Assembly (NCBI GenBank): GCA_028829895.1
Contig: CM054178.1
Span: forward strand, 19,906,006 to 19,970,005
Length of the DNA: 64,000 bases
Direction of reading: 5' to 3'
Origin: Sinotaia quadrata
Lineage: Eukaryota; Mollusca; Gastropoda; Architaenioglossa; Viviparidae
The position numbers and the translations under genes are program-made. Shown here piece by piece: positions 28,501 to 42,396 of this stretch; within the stretch, counting starts at the first letter, position 1; every line of letters starts with the position of its first letter. Below the pieces are notes generated by a model. The model worked only from the letters and a program-made list of their open reading frames with translations, was not told where the DNA came from and searched no databases.

Positions 28501-31465
28501 AGATAATTCATTCACAAATTAAATTTTCTGTTCAATAGGAACTTGCTCTGATATGCAATTTTAAAGTTTGGCAAAACATATATAAATATAATGTAAAGCC
28601 GAAAATGCAGATTTACACATTAACCTAAACTAATATAAATTCTAAATATTTTGAATTGTATTTCTTTAAATATGACATATAAGTAATCGTAAGCCAGTTT
28701 GGACGGCCAACTTTGGTGTAGATTTTGTAGAAGAACAAAGAGCATAAATTGAATAGCATAGCTCGAGTGTTCGATCGACACTCACGGTAAGAGAACTCTG
28801 AAGATGTAAACACTCACACATCACAAGAGAGACAGAGGTACCTAGCACTCTCGCGGTCACCTCCAAGAGACGAGACTATGTTAGAAATGCTGACCCTTAG
28901 AACACAGTCAGCCAACTATGACTATTCAACAAAAAAAAGAGATAAAAGGATAAATTACGCCCGAGGGTAAGAAGGTACTCGAAACCCGACGAAAACCCCA
29001 AACTACTTGAATACCGCACCAAGCGAAAATAATTTCACTATGAAATTTTCACAGTCCCATAACAACTTCCTTCAGAAAAAGAGGCAAAATAGATGTCTGA
29101 AATGCTTTGGAAGTCAAAAGTTCCACCAGTCAAAGTTCCATTTATGAATTCCATCTCCAGTCATACAGTCCATATACACTGAGAGATTCAGCTTTATCTT
29201 CAACTTCGAGACCTTGGCCCTGATTAACCTAATTGTCACTGAGTACTTTCAGCTGTTGCAAGAAATCCCAGATCGTCAAAAAGACAACAAAAGGGAAGGA
29301 AAGCAGTAAATTTCGCCTGAGCCAGAACTACTTGAAAAGAGAGAGATACAGAAATGCCACGTTGGTGTTACACATGACGCAGGCGACAGTTTGCAATGGA
29401 AGGTGTTTTCCGGACCTGAGAATGCTATCTATGAGATAAGTATTGGTACGCGAAAATTCATGAGTAACAAGGTGTTTTCTGCCAAGTGGGGAAGCTGACG
29501 AAACGGATATACTAACATAGATAATGAGTGATTTATGCATTAAGTGCAAAGAACTTAGCAGCTGATTTTTGTGTATGAATTCCTTGAATTAGGACTAAAA
29601 TCCAGGACACTTAGTTAACAAAGTGAAATACCAGAAATGTGTATCTGTGTAAACAAGTTCCTGACATAAATGAACTTCAGAACATTCAGTAAAGAGTGAA
29701 GTGAAAGACTTTTCCAGGTGTGCTAATCTGTAGACAGCATTGTTCACCAGTTGACTGTGCCAGGCCGTAGACAGAGGAAAATGACCACAAAATAATCAGT
29801 GAATGTGTATTTATGCTCTTGTCATATGTCTGTAATATTTCTTGACTTATGTAATTTCTGATTCCGATTCTTTTCTCTATATTCTATTTTATAGTGATTA
29901 TAACGTAGATACATTCTTCTTGATTATTTGAAGTCCTAGTAATTACAAAGGCAACGTAATGAAACTATTCAGTTTTTTCTTATTGTATAATCTCCTAGTA
30001 ATTGTTCTAGAGAATTAATACATGATTAATGTTCCTAATTTAAATTTTAGTATGTTAAGCTTTTGAGAGATCTGTGAATCTCTAACACCTCGCCTTGAGT
30101 GTAATTCAATTGTTAGTCAATTGTTAGTCTATCTGTAAAATGATTTATTATTGTTTTCTTTTTCTTTTAATAAATTGTTATTATTTTACCTATCCACTCT
30201 CCTTATTTCTAAAGAAGGGTAAACGATGTAAAAGTAGATGACAGTAAGGGCTCAGCCAATGATGTAATTGCGACGACAAAGACGGTCGAAAAACACATTT
30301 CTTAGGAAAGGCCCGTCATCGAATTGGGAGGTAATGTGAGGGCGGAGTTAATGACTCTTAGACGGACGAGATAGTTCAGCTAGGGCTGGTTATCTTGGAC
30401 AAGTAACACTTGGGGAAGGAGGTAATTAGTGACGTACCCCATGGCTTGACTTAGTCACTCCCAGACCGCGAAAGACAAAGACCATGTCGTGGCTATAGTG
30501 TATGATTGCATGAACGGATAAATTGAATGTGGAGAAATAATTATTAAAATATGAATGTTGTCACACATTAAGCAATCAAAAATATCATACCCATTCACAT
30601 ATAACAACAGAAGGGGTACGATCCGTTTGCAATATTACAATCCATGAGTGTTTGGTAAAGTTAGAAAGCAGACTCAGTTCTCGAATGGACAACGGGCAGC
30701 GATGAACACAAACTAAAACGACGATACGAAGTTACCATGATTGACTCGAGAACCAAGAGAACTGATGAAGTCAAACTGATTTTACTGATAAATTCATAGC
30801 ATGAGGTAAATTACATAGATATTATTGATGGTATTTTAATTTGTTTAATGTAAAAGAATTATGTAAGTGTTGATATGAGCTTTGATTACATCCGTGTTAG
30901 ACTATAAGAAGCTATCTTCAAATTTGCATTTTATTTATACACGTTGACGTACAAAACTGATTCAATGCCTGAATATAAGAACGGGTCTAGATAAAGACTT
31001 TATACTACTGTATTTAAATGTTGATTCTTAAAGGTATCTCTAAGGTAAAAAAGCTGGTAGTGAAGGATCTGCAAAGTATTATGCCAATTGTCATGTCATG
31101 GATGATATCTTTACCAGGAACATGAGAGAAATTATGTAACTGTGTTATGCCTAAAATAACAGTTGCAGTGTCGAATGTAAGTAGCATAATTAATTTCAGG
31201 CACTATATTACTACAATTCACATTACATCTATATGAATGTGAATAATACCACCTGCAGATATTTTTTGTATATTAATGAGAGAATGAATTTCAGAGACAA
31301 ACACACACAGAGTCAGCCAAAAGAATACAGATAGATAAATATGTATAATCATAGAGATATAATAAACAGAAATAAATATTAAATTGGATAAGTATAAAAA
31401 GACAATCTAGAGAAAGTGCTTATGGTTTTATGCGATTATGATATCGACAAAAAAAGAATTCATAC
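25584..31465. other. 5.9 kb intron splitting the module C lectin domain
   Basis: AT-rich through 28.5 kb, with a 20-bp (TG)n near 28170. From about 28.7 to 30.6 kb the sequence is less AT-rich and ends in the LTR-like repeat at 30.06-30.55 kb. Several small ORFs there are not recognised as genes. Confidence 0.45.
30060..30550 (+). mobile_element. LTR-like repeat, plus-oriented copy
   Basis: This is the partner of the inverted copy at 21.64-22.11 kb. An AATAAA at about 30169 and a downstream AATTGCGACGAC stretch fit an LTR 3' part running into a leader. No coding domains were seen, so the element is a fragment. Confidence 0.55.
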
Positions 31466-31672
31466 GCCCGTAAAGGATAACTTCCAGGATACTATAGTTT
31501 TCATTCCACGTCAGGTTGAAGAATGGTGTGTAATCACGATCGGCTGTGGTAAAACAGTTTCCAATTTCTGGTGGTGTGATAGAAGTGTTGTTGGGAATAA
31601 TTGTGCTATTGCAGTTAGGAGATACCTTTGCTTTCGTACTTGCCGTGCAATTTCCCCTTAAGGCAATATTTT
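31466..31672 (-). CDS. module C lectin-like domain, N-terminal half
   Basis: A 207-nt phase 1-1 exon with acceptor TTCCAG and donor GGGC|GTATGA. It begins ENIALRGNC, matching ENIARGASC at the same exon position in modules A and B, and ends at the VILYGR strand that corresponds to LTVYAR there. The middle is rich in N-x-S/T sequons and lacks the RTPTLL-DLGR block of A and B, so ligand binding may differ. The open frame past the donor is fortuitous. Confidence 0.72.
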
Positions 31673-31683
31673 CTGGAAAATGT

Positions 31684-31801
31684 AAATTTAAATATAATAT
31701 AATATGATATAATATAATATAATAATATAACACAACATAATAATATAATATAATACAATACAATACAACGTAACGTAACGTAACGTAACGTAATGTAATG
31801 T
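31684..31801. repeat. (AATAT)n and (TAACG)n short tandem repeats
   Basis: ATATA-rich pentanucleotide repeats grade into five TAACG units and then TAATG units immediately upstream (in gene direction) of the lectin N-half exon. Confidence 0.85.
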
Positions 31802-32262
31802 ATCCCGTATTGCACTAATAAAAGAGCCATGGTGATTACACGTTCAAGATGTTGAACACTGTGACCAACTAATAACATATTCATATGTAGTGTTGACAAA
31901 TCTCAGAATGACTGATTAAAGTTGTGAATGAAGCGAAGTTGGCATGACGTTAGTAGCAATTTTCAACATTCCGCATTTACATTCTTTTCTTCTCACTCCT
32001 TCCCATTTTGTGACACTTTAACTCATTCTCTGTTTATGTAACAGTCTTTTTTTATGGGATGTGCTTATGTATGCATGACCTGTAAGTGTGCTGTGAATGT
32101 GTAATATATGTGTGCATGTGCATTGTGTTGTGTACAATTGTGAGGGTGTTGATCAATCTTGATTGTCATTCTGCCTCTGACTGTACCTTATGTTTTTAAA
32201 TTGATATATAAAATTAGATTAATTCGCACAGTAAATGCAATTTTGTTGGAAAGGACAATGAC

Positions 32263-32394
32263 CTTCATTGCAAAGTGATGACCTCCACCCCTCTTTGCAG
32301 GTGCAGATACCTGTATGTCTGTCACACGTACCAATTGTGCATCCTTCCCCACAGCGCATAGTGCAGAAGCTGCCATAAAAGCCTGACTGGCATT
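32263..32394 (-). CDS. module C first EGF exon (short-format EGF)
   Basis: A 132-nt phase 1-1 exon with acceptor ACAATAG and donor GAAG|GTCATT. It encodes CQSGFYGSFC ... CTCKEGWRSSLC with eight cysteines at the head spacing C-x8-C-x3-C-x3-C-x4-C-x6-C-x-C-x8-C. Its opening CQSGFY matches the EGF that follows the lectin domain in modules A and B, rather than the one that precedes it. Module C may therefore be offset: this exon could instead be the last EGF of an upstream unit. No signal-peptide exon was found between here and module B. Confidence 0.83.
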
Positions 32395-33639
32395 CTATTG
32401 TAAAAATATATAATAATTCCTTCAACACATCTACATGACCTCCTTATCGTATAATGAATCAAATGTTAAAAAGACATACTAACTTCTGATTTTTTTCTTT
32501 ATTAATCACTATTGAATAAATAGTATACCTGAAATTGCAATTAAGAAAGCTTTATAAGTTCAATTATAAAGGTTCTTGTTGGCTTCTTTATATGTTATGC
32601 AATGTGTCCATCTGATGAAAACATTTTGAACATAATACTATAATATTAAAGTAAATTAAACACGGTATATTAGAGAATATGTAGTTTATAGCGTACAGAA
32701 AAACTGAAGCTTTGAAATGAGACTGTTAAGTGATGTTCAAGAAAATGATAGGTCAGCCAATACTTGAAAGAAGCATGGACTGATTATAGAGACAGATAAC
32801 ATTTCATTTAGCTGCATGAGAAAGAAACAAACCGGTTCATAAATAGTAAAATAAAATAACACTAATGTTATTTCTAAAGAGATATTTGAGATAAGAAGAG
32901 TGCGGAAATAAATTTGATGTCTTATTTATTTAGTGTTAACGGGGGAAAAGTTAGGTACACTAGATATATCATTTCCTGATCATTGATATTTAACAAGCAT
33001 AGAGGGAATATGGATTGTTGTATGATGAGGTATTATCCCACATATTAATATTAATTTTCTCCCACATTTTAATTTTAATTTTAATTTCTAATCTAAAATT
33101 TTAAAATGATGTATTACTTTTAAACTTTATAAGTCGGAATGCGATGATAAAAGTTTATTTATGAAGCAAAAAAGTTGGGAATGGACAGAAGTGGAGATAA
33201 GGTAAATTGTTTTGTTCGAAGATGTGTGCGATGAGTGGCTAGCGGAAATTAGGATTGCTACTATTGTTTTGTGAGCACGCCAGCTCTATGGCATATGCAC
33301 AATAAAGTGGACGTAGATTAAATAGACTAAATCTACATCCCATTTTGATCAAGTCCTGGTTATGTAGCTTTCCAACATGTATGAGGATGAAATGTGAAAT
33401 TATGCATGGTTAGGTTATATGTGTTGACAGAATATGGACGTAGAAGATGAGGGAAAGTTATAATTATTAATTAGTGGAATATGTATTTTTAAATTTGATT
33501 GATTCATGAAGATAGTCGATGTAGAAATGTGTAAACGAGGTAGCAAAATTATAGTATTTTACTCTTTGCAAAGGAATTCTTTGAGTGAAGGGTGGGGGTA
33601 TACAATATATCGAGCCCTTTCTATTTATGCTCGGGTGTA

Positions 33640-34375
33640 AAAGGAACCCAAAGACAGACTCTAGTGAAGGTAAACTGTCTCTGTATTTTGTGAATGGTTA
33701 AGAATTTATTTGGAAATGTCATACTATTATAAACATAACCAACCGTAATTTGCTTCAGAGATATAAGCTAAATTGACTATTTATTAACGTAGTAATTGGC
33801 AGTGTATTTAGGATCCAAAATTATATGTTTCTTGGAGAGCTTGCCAGCTTGGCCACTGTCACCAAGAGTTTCAAGGTAAGTCTTTCGTGGGAACTGACAG
33901 TAGTGGCAGGCTTGTAATTAACTAAACTTGGAAAGACCCTATATTTTAGGGTGGAATGCCAGTGGTGATAAATGAGGTTCAAGAATGAACTTATTTTTTA
34001 AATATTGTTAAGATGTTCTTTATTAAAATGTTGTTATTTTTTCAGTCTCATGTATCTCAGAGAGTAGCTATCTTGTTTTTGCTTTTTGTCGTAAAATATA
34101 GTGATACTATATATTTATAATGGGATGTTCTCTCTTCGTTTACATGTATATTCCTTAGTCTGCTAATGAGTGGGACCTTGAGTAAAATTGACTCGAGGCA
34201 TGAAACTTCCATTTTAGGAGCAACAGTTGGTGATATATGTATATATGTTCCTGTTATATAATAACCAACAGTCAATAATCTGCATCGGCACTTGTAGATG
34301 TTTTACTTCACTAACTAGTAAATATTTGGTAGAGTAAATTATTACAAGGTCACCCACAGGTGCCTCACGACAGGG
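33640..34375. repeat. left member of a direct-repeat pair
   Basis: GAATGGTTAAG at the left and TGCATCGGCACTTGTAGATG ... ATTACAAGGTCACCC at the right have counterparts in the same order at 38.72 and 39.37-39.45 kb. The interiors are more diverged. It could be the 5' LTR of an element of roughly 5.8 kb, or an independent insertion. Confidence 0.4.
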
Positions 34376-34429
34376 GTACACATTGATAATGCACATTATT
34401 GTAAAACAAAACAGAAAATGACAACGAGA

Positions 34430-36250
34430 CCCAACTTCTGGGAACTGCTTATGATTATACTTTTTCTAGTACTTTGGAGTAAACAACTCAGTATAGAATA
34501 AGCTGTGCTTGCTGATGTAACCAGTTTTACGTGGATGAGTAGTAGTATTATTATTCAAAGGTTAAGATTTATAAAGCATGAGACTAGAAAAAGGGTTGAG
34601 ATCAAATTTTTCAGGTTGAAAGGAATTGTTTATTCTAATCACTTTGAATTTAGTGTGGAATAAGTCTGGTCATGAAAGGCGGTCGTTGACTTAATGGGAA
34701 GAAGCTGCTTTATTTTTGTATTCTAGAAAATGGAATTTCTAGAATTTCTCGATTTATTGATTTATAAACTGCTTTGACAGTCGCTGACTTGATAATTTTC
34801 TACCACAGTTTGTAAGTGTAAGTGTACACTGCACTCTATAGATTTATGGAGGCAATGCGTGCTCTTCTACATCATAGAATTTCGAGTATAAGAAAGTTAC
34901 TGGAAATTGCTACATTGTTATTATGGCTGTGGGAACATGGCAAGGACACTAGGAAGCTGTTGAGAAATAGAGTGGATGCAATTTATGAATTCAGATTGGA
35001 TGTACAGCAAACGTTTTCATGTTAATTGCACAAAACATATATAGGATGCCTGAATAACAGGGTCACTATTACAGAAATAGTGGACGAGTATATCTCTGTA
35101 CCAGATGCCGAATCAGTACCACATTGAAGTTGTTCATGATGCTATTTAAAATCTGGAACTCTGAGACTCTGACATTCAGTGGTTCTGGAGCATGATATAA
35201 TAACTCTCACCATTTTTACTGATAAGCCTAGAAAAATGAGTCTGTGCAAATTTACAGTAAATCTACTGGAACATAACCAGATCTGCATGAAACCATGTTT
35301 TACCTTACGCTAAACGAGATGGCATAAAACAGGAAATCGACTCTATGTTAGCCTTATGTAAGATTGAGAAGGCAGAATCTCTGTATAGATCTCCTATAGT
35401 CCTAGTTAAAAAGAAGGATAGAAAGCACCAAATTTGCTTGGACTACCAACCACTGAACACATTGATTGATTATTCAGCTGAACTGATGCCTGGACCAGAA
35501 CACCCTTTCGTTCTGCTCAGTGGAGCAAAACATTTTTCTTAATTATATTTGACAAATTAGACTTGAGAAAAGGCTTTTGGCAAATTGTAGACTGTGAGGA
35601 ACACAGACTGAAATTAGCTTTCAGCACACCTGACAGTCAGTATCAGTGGTGGGTGATGCCGTTCAGCATCCTCATATCACACACTGTTTTAGTAAGATGA
35701 TGAGAATGCTCCTTGAACCCATGAGAGGGGAATTCGTCTCTAACTTCATGTACAACATATTGGTGACTACACAGACTATGGAACAACACATCCAAGTATT
35801 ATGGAAGTTATTTGAAGGAATGTAACTTTACTGTTCGACCAACCAAACGTTTCTTTGGACATTTCAAACTTGAATATTGGGACAAGATCTCCTGTGGCCA
35901 GATTCATCAAAAGCAATAAAACTTGAAGAGATGGAGAGACCCTATTCCTAAACAAAAATATTAAATCATTTTTGGGGTTGGCAGGTTACTAAAGAAAATT
36001 CATTTTAAACTACACTGCCATTACCAAAGCACGCATTCATTTGATGAGGAAAGTAAACCTAAGATAGTGATTTGGAGTGAGGGGTGTGAAGCTAAGTTTG
36101 CTAGTTTGAAATACTGCCTGACATGAGCTCCTATCCTCCATTTGCATGATTTTAATGAGGATATACTGTGGGCGTCATCAAAGGCACCGACAAAGTAGGG
36201 ACCAAGTATTTGTCCAAAGCAGTAGAAATGAATGTGTAATGGTCCATTAT
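34430..36250 (+). mobile_element. decayed Ty3/gypsy-like retrotransposon with reverse transcriptase remnant
   Basis: The leader-like part (34.43-34.93 kb) matches 36.85-37.36 kb. From 35.33 kb the plus strand encodes gypsy-type reverse transcriptase in broken frames: EIDSMLALCKIEKAE, then SPIVLVKKKDRK and LDYQPLN; next KLDLRKGFWQIV; and further on a degenerate stretch where the catalytic Y-x-DD box would be, now MYNILV, with both aspartates missing. Multiple stops and frameshifts mean it is dead. Later pol domains (RNase H, integrase) were not recognised. Confidence 0.7.
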
Positions 36251-36789
36251 GTAAGTCCCTGTAAATGCTGCAAAATCTTCATATTTATATATTATATATT
36301 ATGTTGTCATGTTTAAGGGATACTGTTATTCATATTTCATAGTTTAATGTAATGTAATTGTATTCATTGTCTACTTCTATCACGAGCAGAAAAGAAATAT
36401 TGATAATTATTTTAGCATATGATTTCCTCTTTATTCCTTACGTGTACAGACATATAACATAGGGAATTGTGATGATTTTCCATAATGAATCACGTTATAT
36501 TTTTCTTTGAGTGTGCATAAATAAACAGGTTATGTTCCAATTTATAATGAGAGAAAATAAAATCATAATTGATGTTTTAATGCTCATGGAGTAGTGAGTC
36601 ATGTAAAATTATATTATCTTGATTTTCATAAAATGTTGAATTACTTATGCATATTTATTAAAACTGACATCAATTTTTTGTCTATGAATATTTATCCGTA
36701 TCATATCATGGTGGTAGGATCAACAATAATATTTTGAGTAGATAATAGAGTAGATGTTAACACGATGATTAACATATAAAAATGAAGGG

Positions 36790-37400
36790 GGGGGGTGTGA
36801 TGGAGTATATTTGCTTATCACTATTTCTAAGCTCAATTGTCATATAAATTGTTAATTCTCAGAGTGACCCTTCCATGGGCACGGCTTATGATGGTATGTT
36901 TTTGTGTAAGTTGGAGTAAACTCCTGTAAATAATGCGCTAGAACTGCTGATGTAATTTAAAACGGTTTTAGATGGTTAGGTGGTTTTATATCCAATCATT
37001 AAGATTTATGAAAAACAAGCTTAGCCAATGGGCTGAGATCAAAGTTTAGCTGTTGTATGGAATTGTATTTTTAATCACTTTGAATTGAAAATGTCTGGAC
37101 ATGAAAGGCATTCCATTAGATTAATGGGAAGAAGCAGATTTATTCTTTAATTCTAGAAACTCTGGAATTTCTAGAATTTCCCAGTTTATTGATTTATATA
37201 CTGCTATGTACCGTGGTGGATTCAAGGAGTATGTACCCCAGTGGATACGTGTAAGAATATATTGCACTCTGTAAATGTATGAAGACGAGAAATGCACTAC
37301 TACATCATAGAATGTCTGGTATAAGGAAGTTACTGGAAATTGCTACATGGTTGTTCTGCTTGAAGGAATTAATATGGTAAAGGAGTGCCCAGATAACTCT
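36790..37400 (+). mobile_element. second gypsy-family LTR/leader copy
   Basis: Aligned with 34.43-34.93 kb: GATTAAG/TTAAGATTTAT, AATCACTTTGAATT, TTAATGGGAAGAAGC, GGAATTTCTAGAATTTC, CTACATCATAGAAT and AAGTTACTGGAAATTGCTACAT. Homology runs past the likely LTR into the leader, so this may be a second truncated element rather than only the 3' LTR. A TGTGATGG near 36797 could be the LTR start. Confidence 0.55.
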
Positions 37401-38032
37401 CAAGAGAAGGTCGGCTCATGGAACATGTGGAAATTTGACTATTCTATTGTGGCAATAGACCTGTGATATTGTTACAAAAGCATGTAAAAAACTATTGTGG
37501 CATCATCTAGACAATGTATTATACAAATTATTATCTCTCTATAACTCTTTTATGTTTTCCAATAAGAATTAACCTACAATTTATATTGACACTAATCTAT
37601 CGAATTATATGTTAGGATATATGACTGTATAAGCATTGAAATTATTCAAACGTGGTTCAGTGGAAATATTGATTTCAAATAATCTTTCCAGTGTATTTCT
37701 TATAATTATATTGGATTATTGATATACTAAATTTATTGACTTCTTACACATACTGATAATTCTATGTTGGAGAGATGGTGGGTGGAAGATAGATAACTAA
37801 TAATAGATTACATTCAGATTTATCTTCTCCTTTTGTAAGAAGTTTTCCACCAACGGAAATATTGTGTGATAGTACATGTTAGACATTAATGTTGTGGAAG
37901 AGAAAAGAACGTTTACAGTGCCCTCATATTCGCCAAGTGAAAGAGTCGAGTTATGTCTTCTAGAGAAATATTAATAAAATAAATTAAGATTCTCATCATA
38001 ACCAATAACTAGGGTGGTGTTAGTATCGCAGG

Positions 38033-38274
<242 letters not shown>

Positions 38275-38689
38275 GTTGTATGATGGGAAAATATTCCCAC
38301 ATATATGTTTTATATAAATTTTCATTTGTGGAATGAGTGCGTATTGCGTCCTGTTTACTGAGAAGGGAAGCCCTGAAACGAATGTGAGACATGTGGGAAG
38401 ATTTAGGGACTGGCGTTTGATGTCCGCGGTGTTTGAAGTCTGCGAGCGAGGCGGTCAGCGTGTGGTCAGTGCGTACGCTTAGCGGGTGGTTAGAGTTGTT
38501 AGAGGGACATAATCATCTTAGAGCTAATGAATTGAACGGGTCAGAAGCTGGTCTAAGCAGGGTAATAAAAACCACAGTGAAAATGTTATCTTCACTACTT
38601 CCTGAAAAAATCGTCTGAGGGTGACGACTGAAAGGGTAGTCCGCCCAAAACAACACTGGGTCGTATATGAGAGAAGAAAACCCTGGCTA

Positions 38690-39450
38690 TATAGGTAAAA
38701 GCGTCTTTGTATTTGTGCGAATGGTTAAGTTTTATTAGGATGTTATATACTATGTTTTATTTTGAAAATGTTAATATTCTTCCTTTCAGAGGCCTATGCC
38801 AAACTTAGTAATTATTAATCGAGCACTGGACTGGACACTTAGGCTTTGCAATTGTTTGTGTTGCAGGGTTTTTTCTTGCTATTGTGTATTCTCGGCTGCT
38901 CGTTTATAGCTGCCTGTTGTTTGCCCGTGTGGCTGTGCCTGTGTGGCCGTTCTACTTGTCCCGGCTGAATTGGGACATGTCGATCTATTGACTGGAAAAT
39001 TCAAGTCTACAAGACTGACGTCATTTCTGTGCTTAAGCTAAGTGCCCATTCAGACAGTGACTTCAGTCCAATGAACTGGCTTAGGATGAACTGAATTTTC
39101 TAAATCTTGTTAACTTTTTCTTTTATTAAATTTCTTGTTATTATTTTTTAAAACGCGTGTTTGTTAGTTCTATCGTTATTTTCGTAGTTCAAGTGATAAT
39201 GTAATGAGTACGTCTTGTCCTCTGTTCGTTAATTGTAATCATTATATATATATTACTCATAAACATTAAATCTCAGCTGAATCTGAGTTGGGGGCGGAGC
39301 CAAATTGGCGACGTACCAGTATATCAGCGTAACAGTTGCAGATATACATATTTAACCAGTGACCCATGCTCTGCACCGGCACTTGTAGATGTCTTGTATC
39401 ATAACTAATTATACAGGGTTGGTATAAGTCATTATTACAAAGTCACCCCA
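38690..39450. repeat. right member of a direct-repeat pair
   Basis: Counterpart of 33.64-34.37 kb. It includes GGGGGCGGAGCCAAATTGGC followed by GACGTACC at about 39.29-39.32 kb, which looks like an LTR end plus primer-binding site. Confidence 0.4.
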
Positions 39451-39465
39451 GAGTATAGCGGCGAC

Positions 39466-39630
<165 letters not shown>

Positions 39631-39703
39631 GACATAGCATCCATTTTACCGTATGTTAAACAACTAAATGAAAATATAAAATATTGAAATAGAAAATAAA
39701 TGC

Positions 39704-39832
39704 CTTTGCAGAACGGGGATCTCCATCCAGCCATACATGTACACTCTCCTGTGTGTTTCTTACAGGTGTCGGGTTCACATCCGTTTCCACAGGGCGTGGA
39801 ACAATTCATGTCATAAAATCCGGACTGACATT
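39704..39832 (-). CDS. module B post-lectin EGF exon, GC donor
   Basis: A 129-nt phase 1-1 exon with acceptor GTTAATAG. It encodes CQSGFYDMNC ... CTCMAGWRSPFC with eight cysteines and is nearly identical to the module A copies at 46.7 and 47.1 kb. The donor position reads AAAG|GCATTT, a GC dinucleotide in a weak context. If not spliced, translation runs on through the neighbouring (TATC)n tract as a YLSI repeat before stopping at about 39435. It is therefore either a GC-AG intron, a terminal exon or a disabled exon. Confidence 0.75.
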
Positions 39833-40071
39833 CTATTAACACACGCAATGAAAGGCACAAATACTTAACACACATAATAGTACATTTATATTATAAAATA
39901 TGACTAAAATATAACTCTTTCTGCAATTTATCCTAATAAATTTTAAAACGATATAATCAATTAAATCTGCCTGATTTTATCATTAGGGACAATACCGTTT
40001 CATTCAAACACGATTAAAAATATAATAAAATATAACAAAACCATAAGTAGAGCTAGTACATATGATTGTTT

Positions 40072-40072
40072 G

Positions 40073-40156
<84 letters not shown>

Positions 40157-40198
40157 CATCTATCTATCTAACTATCTATCTATCTGTCTGTCTGTCTG
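40072..40198. repeat. (TATC)n microsatellite
   Basis: About 125 bp of CTAT units ending in CTGT variants, between two module B exons. Confidence 0.93.
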
Positions 40199-40280
40199 AT
40201 TCTTTAAAATGATACTTAAAACAATTAATGATATAAAAATATATCTAATTAAAAATAAGAAATGGGTAACTAATTTTTAC

Positions 40281-40478
40281 CCCAAATCTGTATTTCACAT
40301 ATATTCATTGATAAATCGTTAGTGTCGTTGGAATGCTTTGTGATATTTATGATTTGACCTGCTAGAGGTCTTGTACATTTAATGTCAAATATTTCCTTTG
40401 AAGTTATATTTTCCTTCGTAATGGCTGTGCAGGGAATTTTTTCTATGTTGATTTCTGTTTCTGCCATTCGCCCCACCC
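40281..40478 (-). CDS. module B lectin-like domain, C-terminal half
   Basis: A 198-nt phase 1-1 exon with acceptor ATTTCAG and donor TGGG|GTAAAA. Its 66 residues end MNICEIQIWG, the closing signature of F5/8 type C/fucolectin-like domains. It is very similar to the module A counterpart at 47.6 kb (shared NITSKEIFDIKCTR and INITKHSN-type blocks), pointing to a recent tandem duplication. Confidence 0.82.
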
Positions 40479-41230
40479 CTGAAATATAATGTGCGAAGAA
40501 TTAATCAGATTTGGAATAATAGATCTAAAGTGTGTTCGTGTAACTAGAATGTCTGATTAGTCAAATAATGTTACAGAGTGTAACACGACAGGACACTTAG
40601 TTAATTAAAATGATATGATTATTAGTATTAATTAATCTTTCATAGCTAATTTCAAGTGATGAGAATATTAATTTTATGTTATTAATGATCCTCCAAGGGA
40701 CACCACTCATCTATCATTTAGTGGATATTTTGTTGTGGTAAACGTTTTCGCTCTTCCACAACATGAAAGAATGTTTGTTTACAGTCATATAAGGTATACA
40801 TAAATGGAAAACATCGTACTTAAGGAGAAGACAAATCCGTGTTTAATCTATATTTAGCAAGCTCTCATCCACCCACCTTCTTCTCCAACATAAAATTATC
40901 AATATCAATATCAATATGCGGTAGAAGGTCAATAAATTTAACAATATAATTATTTAAAGAATGAGAAAACTAGTAGAGATAATGCAATTATCTTAAAAAA
41001 TGTCTGAAACTAGAATGCCGTTTTACATATTATTTTTTCTTCTGAGCATTTAGTTTGATATTGTAATGCTTAAATAATGTATGGTCTTATTTTATCAGGT
41101 TATATTTTAAGGGAAGGATTTTGAGAAAAAAGCATTAGGTTTAATTAATACATAATACAATAACATAAAACACATTCATGTACTTATCATTTTGCTAGCC
41201 GTTTGTCTGTCTAGTGATGACAACACATTG

Positions 41231-41345
41231 ATTGAAATTATAATTTGCTCTAAGATTTCAACATGACATTGTATATATGTGACCATTGAAATTATAATTT
41301 GAAGTAAGATTTCAACATGACATTGTATATATGTGGCCATTGAAA
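41231..41345. repeat. two-copy tandem duplication, 54-bp unit
   Basis: ATTGAAATTATAATTTG...TAAGATTTCAACATGACAT...TATATATGTG occurs twice in a row with few differences. Confidence 0.8.
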
Positions 41346-42086
41346 TATTTCTAAAGATAGTAAAGAGTGAAGTACCATCGTAGGCACTGTGTTATGATTT
41401 ATAAATTTAGTTTGAACTCGAATATAAATATACTACAGCTCCCTGCATGACCTATATTCTATAATTGCTCAATATCTAAAGATGTTAAACTTGTGTCTAT
41501 TTATATGGATTAAACGATATATCATATTCCTCCTTCCAACGTCCACACCTGTGAAAATCTCGTAGCACTTACACATTGGAATGGGAAGTCATTATACTCA
41601 AAATGTCTAACTATCGTATGCTCGGACAATCACAATATCCAGTAAACAGAGATATAACCCTCGTTTTCAAAATCGAAATACAACCCTTGGCAATTTACTA
41701 ACTCATGCACTAGCCTCCGTTATACTCTAGTATGTCGCGAGTGATTAGCATTTTATCAGTAAACTAGGGCATAATCTGCCAAATTACAATCCCTTCACTT
41801 GGAATCCTTTCAAATATCATTAACATAAAAATGACAATATTTTCGCAATCGAACCAAACCTGAGTATGGCTTAAAGAATCGTTTCTACATTTCACGAATG
41901 TACCATGTCACCATTTCTGTGAAAGTTTGTTTCAAGTATCGACTCCTGAGAAATCATTCCAGTAACTGGAGATAATGAGAAGTGCACTCTTATTTATTCC
42001 ATCATTGTATAATTTTTAATGTCTATCATTAGCACAAGAAGTATTTTTTTATACGAGAAGTGTAATTTATTTTAACATCGATAATT

Positions 42087-42191
<105 letters not shown>

Positions 42192-42396
42192 ATATAATTA
42201 TAATATATACCACTAAAAACGATGCTTTAATTACCATGTATACGCGCTCTCATTGCTAATATTAAAACTAAAATTGTTTATTAAGTCATAAATATCAGTA
42301 AAATCAGTATTAGTGATAAAAATATTAAATGTCATTATAAATAAATGATAGGATGAGTTGTGTGCATTCACAATGCAAAATGCCTGTCACACTTAC

